From: Platerodrilus igneus
Taxonomy: Eukaryota > Arthropoda > Insecta > Coleoptera > Lycidae
Direction of reading: 5' to 3'
DNA: 64,000 nucleotides
Assembly: GCA_036346225.1 (NCBI GenBank)
Contig: JARFIW010001257.1
Location: 216,001 to 280,000 of the forward strand
The position numbers and the translations under genes are program-made. Below, piece by piece: positions 36,440-47,457 of this stretch; positions within the stretch are counted from its first letter, which is position 1, and the number at the start of each line of letters is the position of its first letter. The notes under the pieces were generated by a model. That model saw nothing but the letters and a program-made list of their open reading frames with translations, did not search any database and was not told where the DNA came from.

Positions 36440-36650
36440 TGTTTGCTTCTGATAAAGTAGTTTTAAATCAAACATGATTACGTTAAACAATTTATTAAAC
36501 AGGATGCTTTAAATACCAAAAATCTTAACATCAAGCTTCGCGTTCACATTTATTTATTGGCGCACCTAACCGCTGTTATGTTGCCGCACTGCTAAAGGAC
36601 GTGTCTCTATAGCCGCTTCAACATCACTTCACAAATACAACTCACAAACA
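36440..36650 (-). repeat. Gypsy C 5' LTR (211 bp)
   Basis: On the minus strand it begins TGTTTGTGAG and ends GAAGCAAACA, a TG...CA element with a 6-base TGTTTG/CAAACA inverted end. Flanked outside by GTAAT. Confidence 0.9.
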
Positions 36651-36655
36651 GTAAT

Positions 36656-37260
36656 AAAAAATGTGATTAATTTATGGTCAGAACATGATTCGCTCTCTTC
36701 TGTTTTCCATTCTGTTCAAGATTTAGACGGTGTTTGGTTACTATTGTTAAGTTTATATTACTCTTTGCTTTAACAGTTTCAAACATGCTTATTTCACTTT
36801 TTTTCTTTAATATGTAGTGTTCCTTCATAGAAGTAAAGTCTTCTACTACTTTTCCTCTAGTATTAATCAATTGGTAATATCACATAACAGATCTTCCATT
36901 ACTGTCTACTGTGATTAAGACTGGTTTCCTTTTTACAAATTTTAAGATATTTATTTTTCTAGATCTTGGTATATATTCCCTTTCGGTCTAAAATATACAC
37001 TAGCTACAAATAGGTGCAGATCTTTATATTTGAGTTCTACTGTTGACATCTTTGTCAGAAATTTGACTTAAAAGCGTGGTATTAATTTTTCTATTCAAAA
37101 CTAATAAAGCTGCTCCTTCCTTTACTCTACCTATTGTTAATACTCTTATAAAGCTTTGTATAGCTGCAACTTTGTTTTTAATAGTATAAGGTTTTTGTAC
37201 AGTAGTCACTTGTACCAGGTTATGGGCAGCGACTCATTAAGTGTTGCAGATTTACTTGAA
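36656..37260 (-). pseudogene. R1-like ORF2 endonuclease domain
   Basis: Minus-strand blocks include LKCIQVNLQH near the start, a PYTIKNKVAAIQ block, GAALLVLNRK, a degraded SVYLD-like block, and NTRGKVVEDFTSMKEHYIL followed by SNINLTIV. These follow the APE-type endonuclease of R1/Jockey elements. Several frameshifts and stops; catalytic residues are partly lost. Confidence 0.7.
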
Positions 37261-37419
37261 TACATTTTAGTTTTAATTTAGCATATCTACTCTCAACACT
37301 AATTTTTGCATTGTATTTATTAGTATTTTCATTGTCATTATTATTTGTATATGGATTAGGTTTTAATTTGTTGTTATTTGCCATTTTTAATAATCTATGC
37401 ATTGATGGTATTTTCATTT

Positions 37420-38480
37420 ACCATTTTGATAGCAAAGACATTGGTTATTCTGTGATGAGTGATTCACGTTAATCGTTTTAAGTTTATTATAGTAGTTCCA
37501 ATATATACAATTTATACATTCGAAGGCTTCTTCGTTTGCTTTACAGTCTGTAAGAGTGTGTTATTTACAACAAATGGCACAAGTAAGTTTTCTGTTGCAA
37601 TCTTTGGCGGTATAGTTGTACTTGCTATACTTATAACAACAACTTATTGCTATATAATCTTCAGAAGAGCATATATTGCATCAAATTTTTACTTGAGTTT
37701 CTATCATTTCAAGTCGTAATTCTCGTTTAACTTCTACCACCATACTATTACTATTTGTTTTATTTTTAATTAAAAATTTTGGAACCGTATTATTAGCAAA
37801 ATATTTAAGGCCGAGTTTTATAAAACGATCTGTTCTACTGCATTTTCTGTACCTAAGTCTTCTGGAACATTGTGGATTATCATTATTGTTATAAATATTT
37901 GCAATTAACGTTATAAGTTCATTGCCACATTTCTCATTAATTTTATTACTTAAATTTTTTACTCTTTTTCACTTTCCATTTCTATTATAACATCTCCATT
38001 TCATAATGCTTTAAATGAATGTATTCCTAATTTTATATCAGCTTGTTTAATTTAGGTCTTCAGTTGTGCTGTATATAATCTATAGAATGATTAGATTTTG
38101 TTTTTATCATAACTCTGAGTTTTTTATTACTTACCTGACTCTTTGGAGTACTGCATACCACTTCCAAATATAGTTTAGAAATTTTACTAGAATGTTGTTA
38201 TGGAATTTGTTTTCACATCTCCAGTTTTTTTGAAAGATTCAATCTCTTTACACTTTGTTTTTAAATATTCTTTAATGCTATTATAAACCATTCTTACCTC
38301 ACTTATGCTTTTAAGGATATCTTGTTTATAATAGTTCTCAAATTACTGTCTTTTTCTGTCACATTTACTAACCTTTGTAGCACTGCTTCTGTTGTCGGAT
38401 CATCTCATTTATAGCCTCTGAGGCCATTTCTGAATGTTTTTCTAAACCTCCATATTTTCCATCCTCTGCCATCTCATCCC
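37420..38480 (-). pseudogene. R1-like ORF1 (gag-like)
   Basis: The minus strand yields a lysine-rich stretch, then NGDVIIEMESEKE. It ends with degraded CCHC knuckles: CCYKYSKYNYTAKDC (His replaced by Tyr), CAICC...H....C and CINC (about 37640-37490). ORF1 proteins of R1/Jockey elements have this layout directly upstream of the endonuclease ORF. Badly frameshifted; the 5' edge is uncertain. Confidence 0.6.
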
Positions 38481-38519
38481 ATTTTATGATTTTATAAGCT
38501 TCTCGTTTTGTACATAGTC

Positions 38520-39503
38520 CATCCAGCAAGATTGACCTGAGGATGGCATACTACAAAACACTACATTGACGTTTTGTTCTTCCCAATGTGTGGTAAACCT
38601 AGCGTTTTTAAAATATGTCGCACTGTCTGCCAAAATTCTCTGTAATTTTCCTACTTCTTGTGCTAAGACTGTTAATTTTTCAATGGTGCAAGCAGTGTTA
38701 CTGTGTTTTGTAGCATACAATTTTGCGAATTTAGAGATAACATCAACTTTCGCCAATATGTTTTGATTCTTGTTTCTATCCGGGACTAAGTTGCTAAGAT
38801 AATCTATAACCAACAAATCTAACGAGTTTTCAATCTGTATGGTTTTAGTGACATTTTCATTGATGTGATATTTGTTCTTGCCCACGATGCAGGAATGACA
38901 TGCATTTACTACTTATTTTAGTGCATAAAAATTTTCAAGAAACAATAACCAGAGTTTTCTGATACACATGTGCCCATATGTCAGATGTAAATCTAATATA
39001 GTGATCTAGCATATTTCGTATCTAACACATATAATTCCTCTTCATTCTAGAGTTTAGGTAATTATCAATTACTTCAAAATTTTTGTAATCTGATCCTTTT
39101 GTAGTTTGGTTTTGATTCCGCTAGTGAGTTTCTCATCCTGCATCAGTCTGATCTTATTGTGTTCATACAAAGTGCCATCATATACTAAATGATTCATAAC
39201 TATTAATTAGTGTGTTGTAGGATTTCTTGGCTTCATTGCTCTGGTTCCTGTTAAATGCGTGACCGTAAAATTATATTTCCTTTTGATGTACTTAATCTCA
39301 AAATCAAAATCTTACAAAAGAAGTCCCCATTTATTCACCTTGCGGTTAGAGAATCTAGTATTGAATAAGGAACATAATGCTATATTATCCATTTCTGCAA
39401 CGAAGTGTTTTCCCATTAAAAATTTTAAGCTTATTGAAAATACCACTGCCGTCATTTCATTTTTACTAATCATATAATTCAATATGTTGTAACTTTCTAT
39501 AAC
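38520..39503 (-). pseudogene. pol: Gypsy B RNase H remainder and integrase
   Basis: On the minus strand it starts with SYNILNYMISKNEMTAVVF, then GKHFVAEMDNIAL and KVNKWGLLL, the second half of a Gypsy RNase H. It then reaches VYDGTLY, an HLTYGHMC...CHSCIVGK zinc-binding block (about 38960-38880), and the integrase core with LLVIDYLSNL, ILAKVDVISKFAKLYATK and LADSATYFKN. The frame at 38885-38484 is open for 133 codons. The region expected to hold the final catalytic Glu is not recognisable and may be cut off by the adjoining element. Confidence 0.78.
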
Positions 39504-40102
39504 TGATCTTATACGCAATAAATTAACGGTTTCGTACAACCATTATTACTTCAGTTCTTTAGTGTTGCGCTAAGGAAAACCAAATAAAAATTAGTTTGAA
39601 TTATTTAAAAATAGAAATTACAAACCATGATGAGCTTCTAAACCTACAGATCGATGGACTGCATGAAAATAGATTGCAACTCGCAAGTCACCCTTTGATA
39701 TCAATTTCCCCATGTTGACGCTAGAATGATAAAGGGCCGACTGGTTCGACTCGACAACAACCGCGACCTCAACACTTGAGTATCGAACAACTAGATGCGC
39801 AAAATCACGCTATTTGATATTACCTTGAACATACTTTATGGAAATTCTGAACAGCTTATTCGAGTTTTAGCATGGTTTTAAAATACAAACTGGAGCATTT
39901 ATAACTATGCACTTTAGTTACTAGATAATTAGAATGAAAGGACAATAATTGGGGTGTTTCGAAATTATGATACCTTCTTTTAATTTTGTATTAGTTGTAG
40001 ATGTACGATTCATATTGAATTATAAAAGTAAATTTAAAATTTTTGTAACACAACACATAATTTTTATGCATTATTGTAGAAGAGAAAAAACAAACTGTTA
40101 CA
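39504..40102 (-). repeat. Gypsy A 3' LTR (599 bp)
   Basis: On the minus strand it runs from TGTAACAGTTTG to GTATAAGATCA. It matches 53863-54455 with scattered substitutions and small indels, a few per cent by eye. A 60-codon frame lies in the other copy and is shifted here, so it is not a conserved gene. Confidence 0.87.
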
Positions 40103-40118
40103 CAGCCTCCTTCCAAAA
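40103..40118 (-). promoter_or_regulatory. Gypsy A polypurine tract
   Basis: The minus strand reads TTTGGAAGGAGGCTG directly before the TG opening the 3' LTR. Confidence 0.65.
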
Positions 40119-40871
40119 GAAAAAAACTTGAGGTAATAACAAAATCTTAAACGTAACCAAAAAGTTTTTTTTTGTTTCGAAAAAACAAATCACTATGTAA
40201 GTACAAACTAAATGTAGGACTATGTATAATCTTAAACATATCAAGAGGAGATTCCTAACACCAATAACTCTAAACCATTTGAATGTTTTTAACATAAAAT
40301 AAAATTGAATTGTGAGTGCGCTTGTACCTTCGCGTACAACACGTCCATAATTGCAGACATATTCGGGAAGTCAAAATTGGGAAGTTAGCACTCCAAAAAA
40401 AATTTTTATAATAAGATATCAAAATGCATACCTCTTCATTATACTACACCATAAAATATCTTATGCCTTTTTGCACAAACAAATAGCAACAATATTAGTA
40501 AAATAGTATGTACAGGGGTTAAGTATTCAATACTAACAGCTTTCGTGAAATCTACAGGGAAATTCTCAAATTCCACTACAACTATATATAGTACATCACA
40601 TAAATATAGTACAATAGATCTTGAACACTATAAACTGGATAAAAAAAGTTTTTATCTATTCGATTATCATGTCTTAACAGCATAAATAATCTTTGGCGGT
40701 TATTAGACGTGTATTTTTATCACAATAATCTAATAACGGAAAGGGAGGGGGGTGGTTTCTCAAACAGATACAGAATGTGTACCTACGAACACAAAACAAC
40801 TCACTAAACATTGATCTTGCTATAATAAACACATTCATCAATACGCAACACTTTTACTATTTTATAAAATA
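40119..40871. other. Gypsy A 3' untranslated region
   Basis: AT-rich sequence between the integrase C-terminus and the polypurine tract. No open frame of note. Confidence 0.6.
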
Positions 40872-41875
40872 TCAAAAAGATTTTTCTTGAATTCCTGGAT
40901 CAACAACAGGGGAATCTAGTGCATGAAAAGGCGTCAAATCCTTTACGTGCCAACGACCAGCTCTAGAACCATCTTCGTTTACCAGTTCATACGCTAAGTT
41001 CGAAATCTTTTCGTAAACTATACTTAACACAAATTTCGGTGCTAACTTTGCAGTAAATTTATCACCTGCGTGTGAGAGTATTTTATTAGTTCTCCACACC
41101 TTATTACCTACTGGAAAAGATATATCTCTTCTTCTTAAATTATAGCGATTACTATATCGCTCATATGCTAAATGCAATTTAGCATGTACACTCTTAAAGA
41201 TTTTAAACAGACCACAACGGTCCTTAACATATAAAGGCCTATCTCCAGGGATGATTTCAACATTCTCTAATGGCTCTAGACCATAAAATTTTCCATTAAC
41301 GGGAACATGACACCCAAAAACTAAAAAATTTGGCATTTAGCCAGTGGCTTCATGTTTAGCTGAGTTAATCGCATACTGTATTTTTGGTAATTCGACATCC
41401 CATGTGTCATGACTATTTATATACATACGCATCGCAGTACTTATAGTTCTATTGATTCTCTCGACGAAATTGCACTACGGCGAGTACACAGTGCTATACC
41501 AGATTTTCTGTATTTTATAATCTGTATACAAGTTCTTGAAAATATTTCCTGATAAATTGTGTTTATTGTCACAGATAATAAATTGTGGGACACCGTAAAC
41601 TAAGAAAACTTTATTTTCTAAAAAATTTTGTATGGCTGACACCTTAGCGTTACGCAGCGGACACAGTAACGTAAACTTCAAGAACCAATCTGCTACAACT
41701 AATAACCATTTATGACCTAATTTAGATCGGGGAAACGGTCCCATGAGGTCAATTGCAATAATTTGAAAAGGGAACTTGACGTCTTTTTCTGCACCCATTA
41801 ATCCTAAGGGGGCAGCGTTTGATGCTTTTTGTGCTCCGCAAGTTAAACAATATTCATTTTCGGCCAGTAAAATTG
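40872..41875 (-). pseudogene. pol: Gypsy A integrase (broken)
   Basis: The minus strand gives a CLTCGAQKA zinc-binding end (about 41860), then a core frame 41798-41475 with IIAIDLMGPFPRS, WLLVVADWFLKF and VYGVPQFIICDN. The DN-region is followed by a stop. The conserved Glu block is visible as a broken NFVERINRT-like stretch near 41460. A 154-codon frame (41336-40872) gives the C-terminal domain with YNLRRRDISFPVGNKVW and GRWHVKDLTPF, the same arrangement as Gypsy-1. Confidence 0.84.
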
Positions 41876-41879
41876 CAAT

Positions 41880-42677
41880 TTAACACGAGATAGTCTTAAA
41901 ATAACCAAAATGACCAGAAACTGGGGGTTCATGATGAGAACGAATGACATCTTTCCTTTGAGTTTTTGGTACTAGTTGCTTCCGCTCGACAATGTTTGAA
42001 GAAATTGGTAAATTAGATGAATAAAATTTATAAACAAACACACGCTCTACTTTCCATTGGGGATAATTATCTGGAGTTGATAAAATCTTATTCCTTAATG
42101 ACACATACCATGGATCAATATCTTTTAATTCGACTTGCATTATTTCAGGAGGTGGATCTTTGATACTAATTGCACGACTAAGGCAATCAGGAACTACATT
42201 AAATTTTCCTTTACGGTGAACAAGTTCAAACGAGTGCTGCCGAAGCCGCATCGCCCATCTAGCAAGTTTTCCGATTGGATTTTGTAGCTTGCTCAGCCAT
42301 AACAATGAATAGTGGTCCGTGACCACAGTGAAACGTGTTCCTTTAACCCAAGGACGAAACCTCTCGATAGCGAAAATCACCGCTAAACATTCCTTCTCGG
42401 TCACTGAGTAATTGCGTTCTGTGCGAGTCAGTGATCTGCTGGCATATGAGATGACATGATCAACATTGTCAACTATTTGAATTAAAACAGCTCCTAAACC
42501 TGTATCGCTAGCATCACATTCAACTACAAAAGGAAGTGAATAATCTGGCTGGGCCAGTAAAGGTGCAAATACCAATGCTTGCTTGATTTGAATAAAAGAC
42601 AACTCGGCCTCCGAGTTCCATTCAATAGCTTGTCCTTTTTTTATTATCAAATTATTGATAGGTGAGACTAGAGATGA
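41880..42677 (-). pseudogene. pol: Gypsy A RNase H and integrase N-terminus
   Basis: A long open frame (42650-41880, 256 codons) carries WNSEAELSFIQIKQAL, the RNase H start VVECDASDTGLGAVL, TEKECLAVIFAIERFRPW and VVTDHYSLLWL. It ends in RSHHEPPVSGHFGYFKT, the first His pair of the integrase zinc domain. Upstream it joins, across the Copia insertion, to the end of the reverse transcriptase region at 47458. It closes with a stop at 41880. Confidence 0.87.
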
Positions 42678-42682
42678 AAAAT

Positions 42683-42909
42683 TGTGAATACATGAATAGA
42701 GTATTTTATTGTAGAAGTGCTCGTTATAATAATGATCTAGAAATTGTTATAACAGTATATTATTCATAATATCATACATCACGTTAAACCGATACATCAC
42801 CGGCGGCCATATTAGCATGTGTATTATATATATCTTACCTTAGCGGCAATACCAGAAACTAATGAAAACTTTAAACATATATATAATAGAATATTACAAA
42901 TACTTCACA
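42683..42909 (-). repeat. Copia 3' LTR (227 bp)
   Basis: Minus strand TGTGAAGTATTTG to GTATTCACA, with TGTGAA/TTCACA ends. A purine tract, AGGGGAGAAAT, lies just 5' of it on the minus strand (about 42910-42920). Confidence 0.95.
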
Positions 42910-43424
42910 ATTTCTCCCCTATTTGGAACATTCTTAAACTTAAAAATATAATCTACAAAGAACAATAATTTTGTTCGTAGCAAGGGTTTTGTTAATAAAT
43001 CTGCTATGTTACATTTTGTGTTGACGTAATTAGGTGTTAAAGAACCATTACACAGTAGCTTTCTAATAGTGTGATATTTAACATCAATGTGCTTGGTACG
43101 GTTGTTAACAACAGAACCTTTGGAAAAACAAATAGCCGACTGGTTGTTGCACAACACTAATGGTTTGATGTTAACGAAAGGAAAACCTTTACATTCGGAT
43201 AATATCTTTGAAATCCATGAAATTTCAACACATGCAGCGTCCAGTGCTACATATTCAGCCTCCATGGCGCTTCTGGATATGCATTTCTGTATGCAGCAAC
43301 GCCATCCTAAAAACACCTCATCTAATGACCAAATGAACCCACTGATAGATCTACGTGAATCCAATGCAGATGTCCAAGAGGCATCAGTATATATTACCAA
43401 ATTTGAAGAGGTATCACATGACAA
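42894..43424 (-). pseudogene. pol: Copia RNase H domain
   Basis: A 176-codon frame with VIYTDASWTSALDSRRSISG, WRCCIQKCISRSAMEAEYVAL and the HIDVKYHTIRKLL block, the standard C-terminal RNase H of Copia polyproteins. It ends inside the 3' LTR. The domain itself looks intact but is separated by a frame break from the reverse transcriptase. Confidence 0.9.
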
Positions 43425-43525
43425 ATTAATTACATAGTGACACGTAGTGGCAACATACTTAAGTATACGAATTAAGCAACTAAAATGTTCTTTTGTTGCT
43501 TTTGATGAAAATTGAGATAGATAAA

Positions 43526-44741
43526 TTACAGAGAGAACATAATATCTGGTCGGGTTCGATTTGCCACAAACAATAATGAGCCGAGTAATTCCCTAAATGG
43601 TACCTCTTCAGGTTCTGTACAATCAACTTTCATTATAAAACCTATATCCATAGGAGTATAAACTGGAATTGATATATCTATTTGAAAACGTTTTATCAGG
43701 GTCGAGATATATTTCCTTTGATGTATACAATAACCATTCTCCACATGTTCAAACTCAACTCCAAGAAAAGTTCTGATAGGTCCTAGATCTGCAATTTTGC
43801 AGTGTGTGTTTAAGTAATTGAAAATGCTATTTAACAAGACCTCATTGTGACAAAAGATAGCAATGTCGTCGACATATAATAGTATCACACATTCATTATT
43901 TAAACGAAAAATACATGGACAATACTGTGAGCCAAAATATCAGAAATATGGTAATACCAATTTCTTCCAGATTGCCTCAGTTCATATAACGATTTTCTAA
44001 GTCGAAAAACATACTGTGCACGATTAAAATTTTCATACCCCATAGGCATCTCCATATAAATTTGTTCATCCAAATTGCTATAAAGGAATGCTCGTTTCAC
44101 ATCCCAATGTGCATATACCCAATCTTCTTGAATTACAAGTAGAACGAAAATAATTTTACCAAATTAAATTCAATAACTGGTGCAAACGTAGTAAAGTAAT
44201 CGACTCCACAGGTTTGCTTGAAGTCGTAAGCTACTAGACGAGCTTTAAATTGTTGGATGGTGCCATCAATATTCGTTTTCACGCTGTAGATCCATCTACA
44301 TGTAATTACCTTTTGGTTTTGTGCTCTTGGGACAACTTCCCATACACCTCGTTCTTCATTGGTTACAATTTCTTCTTTCATCGCTTTTTCCCACTCGTTT
44401 TTATAATCTGATTTTATGGCATCATCATAAGTATTTGGTACTTGTACAAAACAAGCTAACATTGGTTCGGAATCATTACACTTCATAATTTTAGCTACCC
44501 CTTTTTTGGAGGGATCAGAAAAATCAAAATTTTCAGAGCTATATTCCAAACCATGTCTGGAACAAAATCTTTGTACATCATTCTTAGAGCGGCATTTTTC
44601 TTCATCATACCAGTAATAAACGTCAATCCGACTTCCATCTTTTCTTGGAACTTCTTGTCGAATCCATGTTAACGACTCTTTTGCATCAGTATTAGTTGCA
44701 TTATCAAACTTTAACCTTATAGCCGCGAGTAAACGTGGCAT
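43526..44741 (-). pseudogene. pol: Copia reverse transcriptase
   Basis: The frame 44741-44133 includes WEKAMKEEIVTNEERGVWE, CRWIYSVKTNIDG, FKARLVAYDFKQTCGVDYF and FAPVIEF. The next, 44100-43900, has MKRAFLYSNLDEQIYMEMP and LRKSLYELRQSGRNWY. The third, 43888-43526, has the catalytic ILLYVDDIAIF and TRPDIMFSL. Three frames in the right order with short breaks between them. Confidence 0.9.
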
Positions 44742-44744
44742 AGC

Positions 44745-45736
44745 CTATGAATATACATTTTCTTGATTTGGGTTCTCAAGTTTGCTTCTATAGCGCTTAG
44801 GAATATGTATAAATGCCAGTGATCCAAAAATTTTGAAATACGAAATATTAGCGTTTCTCCCAGTCCATAATTCATACGGGGTTGTATGTAAATTGGTAGC
44901 GTGTGGAACACGATTTTTGGTGTGTGTATAATACTGGAGAGCTTCACACCAAAATTTCGCATGTAAATTAGACGATATTAACAATGTTCTGACTGCATCT
45001 ACTGCATTATAATTAACTTTTTTTGCTACTCCATTTTGTTGTGGTGAATATACACTCGTTAGTTGATGATTGATTCCCACACTTTCAAAGTATTCATCCA
45101 TTTCTTGAGAGCAAAACTCCATACCATTGTCGGAGCGAATCGTAACTACCTTAAGATTTAACATTCGCTCTGCTGTAGCAATAAAATTCTATATCTGACC
45201 AAATGCATCATTTTTATTTTTGACCGGATAAACTGCAATCCAGCGTGAATAGTCATCAGCTATGCATAAAAAATATTCAGCACCACCTGCGCTAACAGTG
45301 GGAGCTTTTCCCCATAGATCAACATGTAACAGTTCAAGTGCCCTTTTAGATTGAACACCACTTAACGCCTAAAAGGTCGACGTTTAAGTTTTCCTTCGAG
45401 GCATGGGTGGCATATCACCTCTTCATTCTTAATCTTTTTGACACCTAACACAACCCCATTTTTAATTGCCTTAGAAATGCCTTTAGAGCCCAAATGTGCA
45501 CAGCGTTTGTGCCACAGTGAATGAGAATTAATGTCTAATGAAGCAGTATTAATGCATGGCTTAGAATTTCTGACAAAACTTGTTTTTCTACTTCTCACGG
45601 TATACAATTGTTTATTTTTGTTGATTCGAATGAATAAAGTATTATTAGGAGCATAAACATCAAGATATTTGTCCTTACCAATGAAATAAAATCCATTATC
45701 AACAGCAGAACCAAGACTAATTAAATTTTTTGACAA
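44745..45736 (-). pseudogene. pol: Copia integrase
   Basis: The frame 45736-45362 carries the GAG-pre-integrase zinc domain (SLWHKRCAHLG ... CHPCLEGK). The frame 45164-44745 carries the core end with IRSDNGMEFCSQ, SVYSPQQNGVAKKVN and ALQYYTHTKNRVPH. In Copia integrases the NGVAE position holds the catalytic glutamate; here it reads Lys, so the enzyme would be dead even without the frame break at about 45165-45361. Confidence 0.87.
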
Positions 45737-45900
45737 CTCTGGGACAAAAACCCTTCTTTTAATTCAACACATGCTTCAGTTCCCTTATCATTAATTAATC
45801 TAACGTGTACTTTACCTACACCTTTGGCTTCTAAGACACCTTTGACCTGCTTGACTTGTTTATTTATCTTCTTAAATTCAACAAACAATTCTTTACTATT

Positions 45901-46870
45901 TTAAAAATGGTGTGTCGCACCTGTATCTAAAATGAACTCATAATCTAAGCTTTTACCTTCTTCAGTACTATGTAATTCTAAAAACCACGACCCTTCTACA
46001 CAGGTATCTTGTTGTGCCACTGACGATACATATGCAGTTTTACGATTGCTAACAGTAACATTATTTGAAGGAGACTGTCTGGAATTATCCCTATTTAATT
46101 TAGGACAGTTTCTTGAAATGTGCCCCAATTCCCTGCACCTAGAGCACCTAACCTTAGGTTTACGATACCATTCTGTAGTATTTTTCTTAATTCCAGTCGC
46201 AAACGCACCTGAAACATTATCACGGGATAATTTTGATATAGTATTTACCAAGCGGCCTTCTTCAGATAATAACCCTTCGCCACTGCATCCGAGGTAAACT
46301 GATCATCAGGTAACTGGTACAATTGCTGAACAATTACGTTGTATCGTTCGGGTAGCCCATTTATCATTTTATACGCGATGTATGTCCTTTATTTCACACT
46401 TAGCATTATTCAACCGTCGTTGTAGATTCCTTAATTTAGCTAAATATAGGGATATCGATTCGTCTTCTAACATCACAGCTAAAAAAAAATTCAGACAATA
46501 ACCTTCCAATTAATGCCTTTGAAGATGGTTCGAAATTTGCTTCCAATGCGGACCAAACACTTTTTGGATCAATCAGACCATTAACAATGGGTTTTACTTG
46601 TGCACTCAAAGATAAATAAATAGTTGACAATGCCTTGTCCCGTCTTCGAACATAATCATTTTTATCTTTGGTTGCACTTTCAGACAGCAGCACTTCCTTA
46701 TCATTTTCAACGTTAGTAATAAACCCATAAAGGCCATTTGCTCGTAATAACATTTCTACGTCAATTTTCCATTCGCGATAATTTGATGCGCCATTCAATT
46801 TATCAAATTCCAGTGCATGTTTATTTTCATGGTATGCATATGCCATTTGTAACCAAATAAACAATCTCAC
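45901..46870 (-). pseudogene. gag: Copia gag, zinc knuckle and protease
   Basis: The frame 46870-46436 has FDKLNGASNYREWKIDVEM, SLSAQVKPIV and VWSALEANFE, typical Copia gag (UBN2-like) blocks. After a break the frame 46251-45901 has the CCHC knuckle CSRCRELGHISRNC and ends with the protease motif FILDTGATHHF. A frameshift separates the two. Confidence 0.88.
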
Positions 46871-47204
46871 TACCCAAGAACTTAGTTTTACTTCTAATAT
46901 TTATGCAATTAGCACACGAAAAACACGAGGTGAATGACATAACCTCTTCGCCAGTTAAGATGGGCCGTTGCTAAAGTACCAAACGATCCAGCAATACATA
47001 TGCATGAAAGTTTAATTATTAGAAATACAGTACTAACACAACTCTTTTTAATATACAATATTGCATCAAACTACACGTTTCTATAATTCATCAGACAACA
47101 TCCATTCCGAAATTTATTGTCCATTATTGTAACATTCCCGCACTTTCCGCCATGTTTTTACAACACGTATATTCTCAAAAAAACATCATACTACGCACAA
47201 TAGA

Positions 47205-47225
47205 ACCGGTCTGGGCCCATAACTT
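47205..47225 (-). promoter_or_regulatory. Copia primer-binding site
   Basis: The minus strand reads AAGTTATGGGCCCAGACCGG directly after the 5' LTR. TTATGGGCCCAG is the initiator-Met tRNA (internal half-tRNA) type of site used by many Copia elements, as remembered rather than searched. Confidence 0.8.
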
Positions 47226-47452
47226 TGTGAATACATGAATAGAGTATTTTATTGTAGAAGTGCTCGTTATAATAATGATCTAGAAATTGTTATAGCAGTA
47301 TATTATTCATAATATCATACATCACGTTAAACCGATACATCACAGGCGGCCATATTAGCACGTGTATTATATATATCTTACCCTAGCGGTAATACCGGAA
47401 ACTAATGAAAAATTTAAACAAATATATAATAGAATATTACAAATACTTCACA
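47226..47452 (-). repeat. Copia 5' LTR (227 bp)
   Basis: Same length and ends as 42683-42909. Flanked on its outer side by AAAAT, the target duplication. Confidence 0.95.
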
Positions 47453-47457
47453 AAAAT

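Larger units (their letters stand above)
33598..36650 (-). mobile_element. Gypsy C: internally deleted Ty3/Gypsy element with 5-bp TSD
   Basis: A minus-strand LTR element flanked by GTAAT at 33593-33597 and 36651-36655. The intact 5' LTR is 36440-36650; the 3' LTR survives only as 33598-33732. A primer-binding site, leader, gag, protease and the first part of reverse transcriptase are present. The reading runs from reverse transcriptase straight into the 3' LTR, so the rest of reverse transcriptase, RNase H, integrase and the start of the 3' LTR are deleted. It is inserted in the R1-like ORF2. gag resembles the K02A2.6-type Gypsy lineage. Confidence 0.9.
29750..38500 (-). mobile_element. R1-like non-LTR retrotransposon, decayed and split
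   Basis: Reading the minus strand from high to low coordinates gives, in order, a gag-like ORF1 with zinc knuckles (about 38480-37420), an endonuclease (about 37260-36656), the linker between endonuclease and reverse transcriptase (33597-33080), and the reverse transcriptase (about 31180-29830). This is the domain order of the R1/Jockey group. Gypsy C interrupts it at 33598-36650 with a perfect target duplication. A second break at about 31181-33080 is unexplained. All parts have frameshifts and stops. The 5' edge near 38500 adjoins the Gypsy B integrase. Confidence 0.8.
42683..47452 (-). mobile_element. Ty1/Copia retrotransposon with 5-bp TSD AAAAT
   Basis: Two 227-bp LTRs (47226-47452 and 42683-42909) differ at about 8 positions by eye. 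The element is flanked by AAAAT at 42678-42682 and 47453-47457. Domain order on the minus strand is gag, zinc knuckle, protease, integrase, reverse transcriptase, RNase H, which is Copia order (integrase before reverse transcriptase). It is inserted between the reverse transcriptase and RNase H of Gypsy A. Genes are interrupted by stops or frameshifts, but it is the youngest layer of the nest. Confidence 0.95.

Noticed and set aside
37459..37719. Plus-strand 86-codon hydrophobic frame resembling a membrane protein
   Set aside because: It is the complement of the R1-like ORF1 zinc-knuckle region on the minus strand.
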